A stretch of 43,599 nucleotides of DNA, taken from Deltaproteobacteria bacterium (GTDB lineage Bacteria > Desulfobacterota > Dissulfuribacteria > Dissulfuribacterales > JALVPX01). Of the stretch, positions 40,659 to 43,599 are shown piece after piece. The notes below the pieces were generated by a model. The model did not search any database. It saw only the letters and a list, made by a program, of their open reading frames with translations, and was not told the DNA's origin. The stretch's first letter is position 1, and the number at the start of each line of letters is the position of its first letter. The position numbers and the translations under genes are program-made. Location: positions 1 to 43,599 of the forward strand of contig JALVPX010000082.1 in NCBI GenBank assembly GCA_027031565.1, written 5' to 3'.

Positions 40659-41648
40659 TTACTCCCTCTCTACAGGTATTCCGGCCTCTTTCATCAAATC
40701 CCTGTATTCCTCTTCATATTCCTCGTAAGTATGGAACTTAGGCGGTGTCCACCAGGGATTGACATGTCTCTTCATGCGCGTGTTGTTGACCAGGTTCCTT
40801 GTGGGACTCATGAACACGCCCCCCATGTGCATCAACTTGCTGAATGGGAAATAGGCCAACAAGGCGCTAACGAGCAACACGTGTATAAAAAACATGGCTC
40901 CAATGCCGTCAGGCAGCGTGGGGTGAAAACTCGCCAGCCCTAAGACCAGCTCTTTTACCCCAACAATGTCCACCCGGAACAAAAATCTCATCAAGATGCC
41001 GGTGGTTGCGATGGCGATTATGAGAAAAAGAGGAAAGTAGTCATTTGCCAAGGAAATGTACCTGATACGGGGTGCAAAGAAGCGCCTTCCCAAAAGTATG
41101 GCAAGCCCCGTAAGGAGCATCACCTCGCTCAAATACATATGGGGTGCACCAATCTGGAGCATGCCATCTATATTCTCTATGGTTTTCACAAACTCGGGTG
41201 TCGGCTGCACGAAAAAACGCAGGTGCCTCAAGGCAATAACCAAAAAACTGTAATGAAACATCAAGGCGCCGAGCCACAGCCATTTTGAAGGCCCATAAAT
41301 GAGATTTCCACCGCGCAGTTCTGCCCTCGTGTGCCTGAACAAGGACCTGAAGGCAAAAACCTCGAGGAACATCCTTACCAGGACCTCCCACAACTTTACA
41401 GGATTATCAAACCTGTTTCGCTTAATCCAGGGGAAGGAATATTCCTGCCCTGCAGTCGTTGGAATGCGGAATGGAACCGGCGATTTACCCCAGTACACCA
41501 CCCGCCAGATAAAGCCCCCTATGAAAATTGCAAATGCTGCATAAGGAACCAGGATTCCAAGCAAATATTGCAGGGGACCTACCTGAGCCCCAATCAAGGC
41601 AATCACGACTATTGCCAAAACTGCACCAAGGGAGACAAGGATAGCCAT
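40659..41648 (-). CDS. dsrM: DsrM, NarI-like cytochrome b subunit
   Basis: Membrane diheme cytochrome b subunit that exchanges electrons with menaquinone and donates them to DsrK. The 329 residues contain about six transmembrane helices, and the His-rich segments FRHTRAELRGG, FHYSFLVIALRHLRFF and FIHVLLVSALL fit the NarI-type haem-ligand helices. ATG at 41648 opens the dsrMKJOP set; the RsbRD-like gene lies 20 bases upstream. Confidence 0.96.
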   Translation of the reverse strand: MAILVSLGAVLAIVVIALIGAQVGPLQYLLGILVPYAAFAIFIGGFIWRVVYWGKSPVPFRIPTTAGQEYSFPWIKRNRFDNPVKLWEVLVRMFLEVFAFRSLFRHTRAELRGGNLIYGPSKWLWLGALMFHYSFLVIALRHLRFFVQPTPEFVKTIENIDGMLQIGAPHMYLSEVMLLTGLAILLGRRFFAPRIRYISLANDYFPLFLIIAIATTGILMRFLFRVDIVGVKELVLGLASFHPTLPDGIGAMFFIHVLLVSALLAYFPFSKLMHMGGVFMSPTRNLVNNTRMKRHVNPWWTPPKFHTYEEYEEEYRDLMKEAGIPVERE

Positions 41649-41668
41649 AAGTTACCTCACTCTACTAA

Positions 41669-42247
41669 TTAATTTTCCTGCGGTCTTATGTCCGTAAACT
41701 GTTCCACTTCCCCGCGCTTCTGACGGTGCTTCAAGCCCCGGCGAAGCATATATGAAAGACACATCTGGCCTTCGGCAAATATCGGCCTCTTTTTGAAATC
41801 ATTTAGCTTGATTTCCCAAATCCTTTCTCTGCAGGCCATATAAACATCGAATGCCATCAAGGCCATACGGTCCACTTTTGCATCAAAAATGAACAACTCC
41901 TCATAAATTTCCGGCCCCATCTCCTTTGATGGAATGACCTTTCTTACAACATCCTTCAAAACCACAAATATTCCTATTGCCTGAGAAGGAATAAAGTCCT
42001 GAACTGCGCGTATCCTGATGATTTCATCAAGGCATTGCCTAATCTTTTCTTGATCAAAATCACCAACTATTTCGTCGAAAAGCGGGCCAATTGCCTCTTT
42101 AAAGGCAGAACCTACCGGATTATCAAATTTATTCCTTTTATTTTCAAGAAATTGGGCGGTTTTTGGATGATAAGTGGAAAAAAGCGTGTTCAACCACATC
42201 TCTACGATGCTATCTCGTTTTTTTTCTATGATATCATTCAGTGCCAC
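41669..42247 (-). CDS. RsbRD-N-terminal-like protein heading the dsr operon
   Basis: A 192-residue helical protein resembling the non-haem globin-like N-terminal domain of RsbR/RsbRD stress regulators, here without the STAS part. Such a gene in front of dsrM is a recurring feature of sulfate reducers, where its role is unknown. No Cys cluster or DNA-binding motif is seen, so a sensor or assembly role is only inferred. It starts with GTG at 42247 after a GGAGAGG site, some 80 bases beyond the predicted transcription start. Confidence 0.78.
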   Translation of the reverse strand: MALNDIIEKKRDSIVEMWLNTLFSTYHPKTAQFLENKRNKFDNPVGSAFKEAIGPLFDEIVGDFDQEKIRQCLDEIIRIRAVQDFIPSQAIGIFVVLKDVVRKVIPSKEMGPEIYEELFIFDAKVDRMALMAFDVYMACRERIWEIKLNDFKKRPIFAEGQMCLSYMLRRGLKHRQKRGEVEQFTDIRPQEN

Positions 42248-42303
42248 TTACCGCCTCTCCCCGTGACGATTGTCTTGACTCAGAATATATTGTAAACCAG
42301 CGC

Positions 42304-42323
42304 TTGTGAATAATGATTCATTT
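42304..42323 (-). promoter_or_regulatory. Rex-like operator overlapping the start of the dsr transcript
   Basis: The plus strand reads TTGTGAA, six bases, then TTCATTT. The left half equals the Rex consensus half (TTGTGAA) and the right half matches its first four bases (TTCA). It covers about +5 to +24 relative to the predicted start site, a good position for a repressor. Rex senses NADH/NAD+ and is known to control sulfate-reduction genes in related bacteria. The assignment is by eye only. Confidence 0.5.
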
Positions 42324-42334
42324 TATGGAGCTAT

Positions 42335-42363
42335 CTTATAGATAAAACCTCAATCCATGTCAA
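42335..42363 (-). promoter_or_regulatory. Near-consensus sigma-70 promoter of the rsbRD-dsrMKJOP operon
   Basis: On the minus strand, TTGACA (42358-42363) and TATAAG (42335-42340) are separated by exactly 17 bases. The -35 is perfect and the -10 matches five of six. The predicted start site is near 42328, giving a leader of about 80 bases. Confidence 0.82.
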
Positions 42364-42378
42364 GGAGAAATTGAAGGT

Positions 42379-43599
42379 TTGAAAATAGTATTGGTTCATC
42401 CCTATTGTCTGGAGGAACGACTGAGTGACTATGATATAAAAATTGTCCCTATCGGGCTCTACTATATAGGCGCTCTTTTGCGTCGCGAAGGCTATGATGT
42501 TGAGATTATTAATTTATACGATTTTAAGGGAAAAAGTGACGAAATACGTGATATTCTCGAAGAGAAGCGACCAGATATCCTGGGATTATCTGTTTTACAG
42601 GCCAACAGGCTGGGAGCAGCCGAAATAGCCAGCATTGCAAAATCATGCCTGCCTGATGTCAAGGTAGTCTTCGGGGGCGTTGCTGCCACCTATTTGTGGA
42701 AACATTTTCTCAAACACTATGGCCAGATCGATTATGTGGTGGTGGGCGAAGGGGAGCAGACATTCCTTGAGCTGACAAAGCGCCTCGAAAGGTGCCAGGG
42801 GCTTAAGGGCCTCAGTGGCTTGGCGTGGCGCAACGGCAATGAGCCGGTATTCAACGGCCCCAGGCCTTTTATAGAGCATATCGACTCCCTTCCCAATCCA
42901 GCAAAATATTTTGAATTTCAACACGTTGTCTCTTCCCGTGGCTGCCCCTGGAATTGCACCTTTTGCGGATCACCCAAATTCTGGAAACGCCTGGTGAGGT
43001 TCCATTCGCCCGGCTATTTCGTGGATCAGCTGGAGCTTTTGTCGAAAAAGGGGGTAGGCCATTTCTATGTATCAGATGATACATTTACCTTGAAAAAAAC
43101 AAGGGTAATTGAAATCTGCAGAGAAATTCTTGAGCGAAAACTGGACATAACGTGGGTTGCAATATCGAGGGTGAACCTCGTGGACGATGAGATTCTCTAT
43201 TGGATGAGAAGGGCAGGGTGCACCCAGATCAGCTACGGGGTTGAAAGCGGTTCCAAGGAAATCCGCAAAGTGTTCAACAAGGATATCAAAGAGAGCGAAA
43301 TAAAATCTGCCTTCAAGGCCACAACCAGAATGGGAATACTGCCCAGGGCCTATTTCATTTATGGATCCCCAGGAGAAAACAAGGCTACCATCAAGGCTTC
43401 CATAAAACTTATCGAGGAAATAAGGCCTCTCAGCTGTGTGTTTTATGTCCTGGATCTCTTCCCCGGCACGGAGCTGTATGAAAATTTCAAAAAGAGATTT
43501 AATGTGCCTGATGACCTGTGGCTTAAGCCCATAGAGGATATCATGTATTTTGAAACAGATCCGGGCCTGACAGAAAGGGATATAATGCAATTTGGAAAG
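42379..43599 (+). CDS. B12-binding radical SAM protein (partial, runs off the window)
   Basis: The open frame reaches the window edge, giving 407 residues. The N-terminal half (about 1-170) has a cobalamin-binding (B12) fold: LGLSVLQANRLGA, VVFGGVAAT and VVVGEGEQTFLEL. The radical SAM cluster motif follows as SRGCPWNCTFCGSP (C-x3-C-x2-C, about 192-205). A barrel containing YGVESGSKEIRKVF and YFIYGSPGENKAT comes next. It may be a methyltransferase or cyclase of the B12-radical SAM class; its substrate cannot be told. The start is TTG at 42379, with AAGGAG about 11 bases before; no in-frame ATG exists. It is divergent from dsr. Confidence 0.85.
   Translation, partial: MKIVLVHPYCLEERLSDYDIKIVPIGLYYIGALLRREGYDVEIINLYDFKGKSDEIRDILEEKRPDILGLSVLQANRLGAAEIASIAKSCLPDVKVVFGGVAATYLWKHFLKHYGQIDYVVVGEGEQTFLELTKRLERCQGLKGLSGLAWRNGNEPVFNGPRPFIEHIDSLPNPAKYFEFQHVVSSRGCPWNCTFCGSPKFWKRLVRFHSPGYFVDQLELLSKKGVGHFYVSDDTFTLKKTRVIEICREILERKLDITWVAISRVNLVDDEILYWMRRAGCTQISYGVESGSKEIRKVFNKDIKESEIKSAFKATTRMGILPRAYFIYGSPGENKATIKASIKLIEEIRPLSCVFYVLDLFPGTELYENFKKRFNVPDDLWLKPIEDIMYFETDPGLTERDIMQFGK

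Noticed and set aside
1..43599. CRISPR arrays, insertion sequences, prophage and tRNA genes
   Set aside because: No regularly spaced repeats, transposase, integrase, phage structural proteins or cloverleaf sequences were seen by eye. A tRNA scan was not possible.

Overview
The window comes from an anaerobic, Gram-negative, sulfur-respiring bacterium, most likely a member of the Desulfobacterota (former Deltaproteobacteria) that reduces sulfate or sulfite or disproportionates sulfur. The strongest marker is a complete dsrMKJOP operon (about 36.7-41.6 kb). It encodes the membrane complex that links the quinone/cytochrome pool to dissimilatory sulfite reductase, and it is preceded by an RsbRD-N-type gene. 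Outer-membrane genes (LptE, an Mla/Pqi-type lipid transporter) show a double-membrane cell. I cannot name the genus from sequence alone.

Layout. (1) 1-10.8 kb, all minus strand: a lipid-transport ABC cassette (STAS-MlaE, MlaF, MCE protein, PqiC lipoprotein), then nrdR-ribD-ribE-ribBA-ribH-nusB-leuS-lptE, very tightly packed. (2) 10.9-24.1 kb, plus strand: comM, a compact TraB-like protein, a DUF4332 protein, a lipoprotein with eight 23-residue repeats and a peptidoglycan-binding tail, a HerA-like ATPase, hom plus an apgM-type gene, a YbgC-like thioesterase, dnaG and rpoD. (3) 24.1-25.9 kb, minus: a lone GspE/PilB-type ATPase. (4) 26.0-30.3 kb, plus: prmA, rsmE, a Cys-rich protein, queH, a DUF2905 protein, and a Rieske/cytochrome b pair. 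(5) 30.4-36.4 kb, minus: a PEP-CTERM-like secreted protein, then alr-tatB-tatC-siroheme synthase-ccsA-hemA. (6) 36.4-36.7 kb, plus: a tiny zinc-ribbon reading frame interrupted by one in-frame TGA and ending at a strong terminator. (7) 36.7-42.2 kb, minus: rsbRD-like gene and dsrMKJOP. (8) 42.4 kb to the end, plus: the start of a B12-binding radical SAM protein.

How the parts fit. Siroheme synthase would supply the cofactor of DsrAB, which is not in the window. HemA supplies tetrapyrrole precursors, and CcsA helps attach haem to c-type cytochromes such as DsrJ. TatBC can export DsrO, which carries a twin-arginine signal. The Dsr operon has a near-consensus sigma-70 promoter with a Rex-like operator just downstream, which suggests control by NADH/NAD+ ratio.

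I saw no tRNA, rRNA, CRISPR array, insertion sequence or prophage. The items most worth checking are the TGA-interrupted zinc-ribbon gene beside dsrP, the Rex-like operator, the repeat lipoprotein, the hom-apgM pair, the minimal Rieske-cytochrome b module and a principal sigma factor lacking region 1.1.
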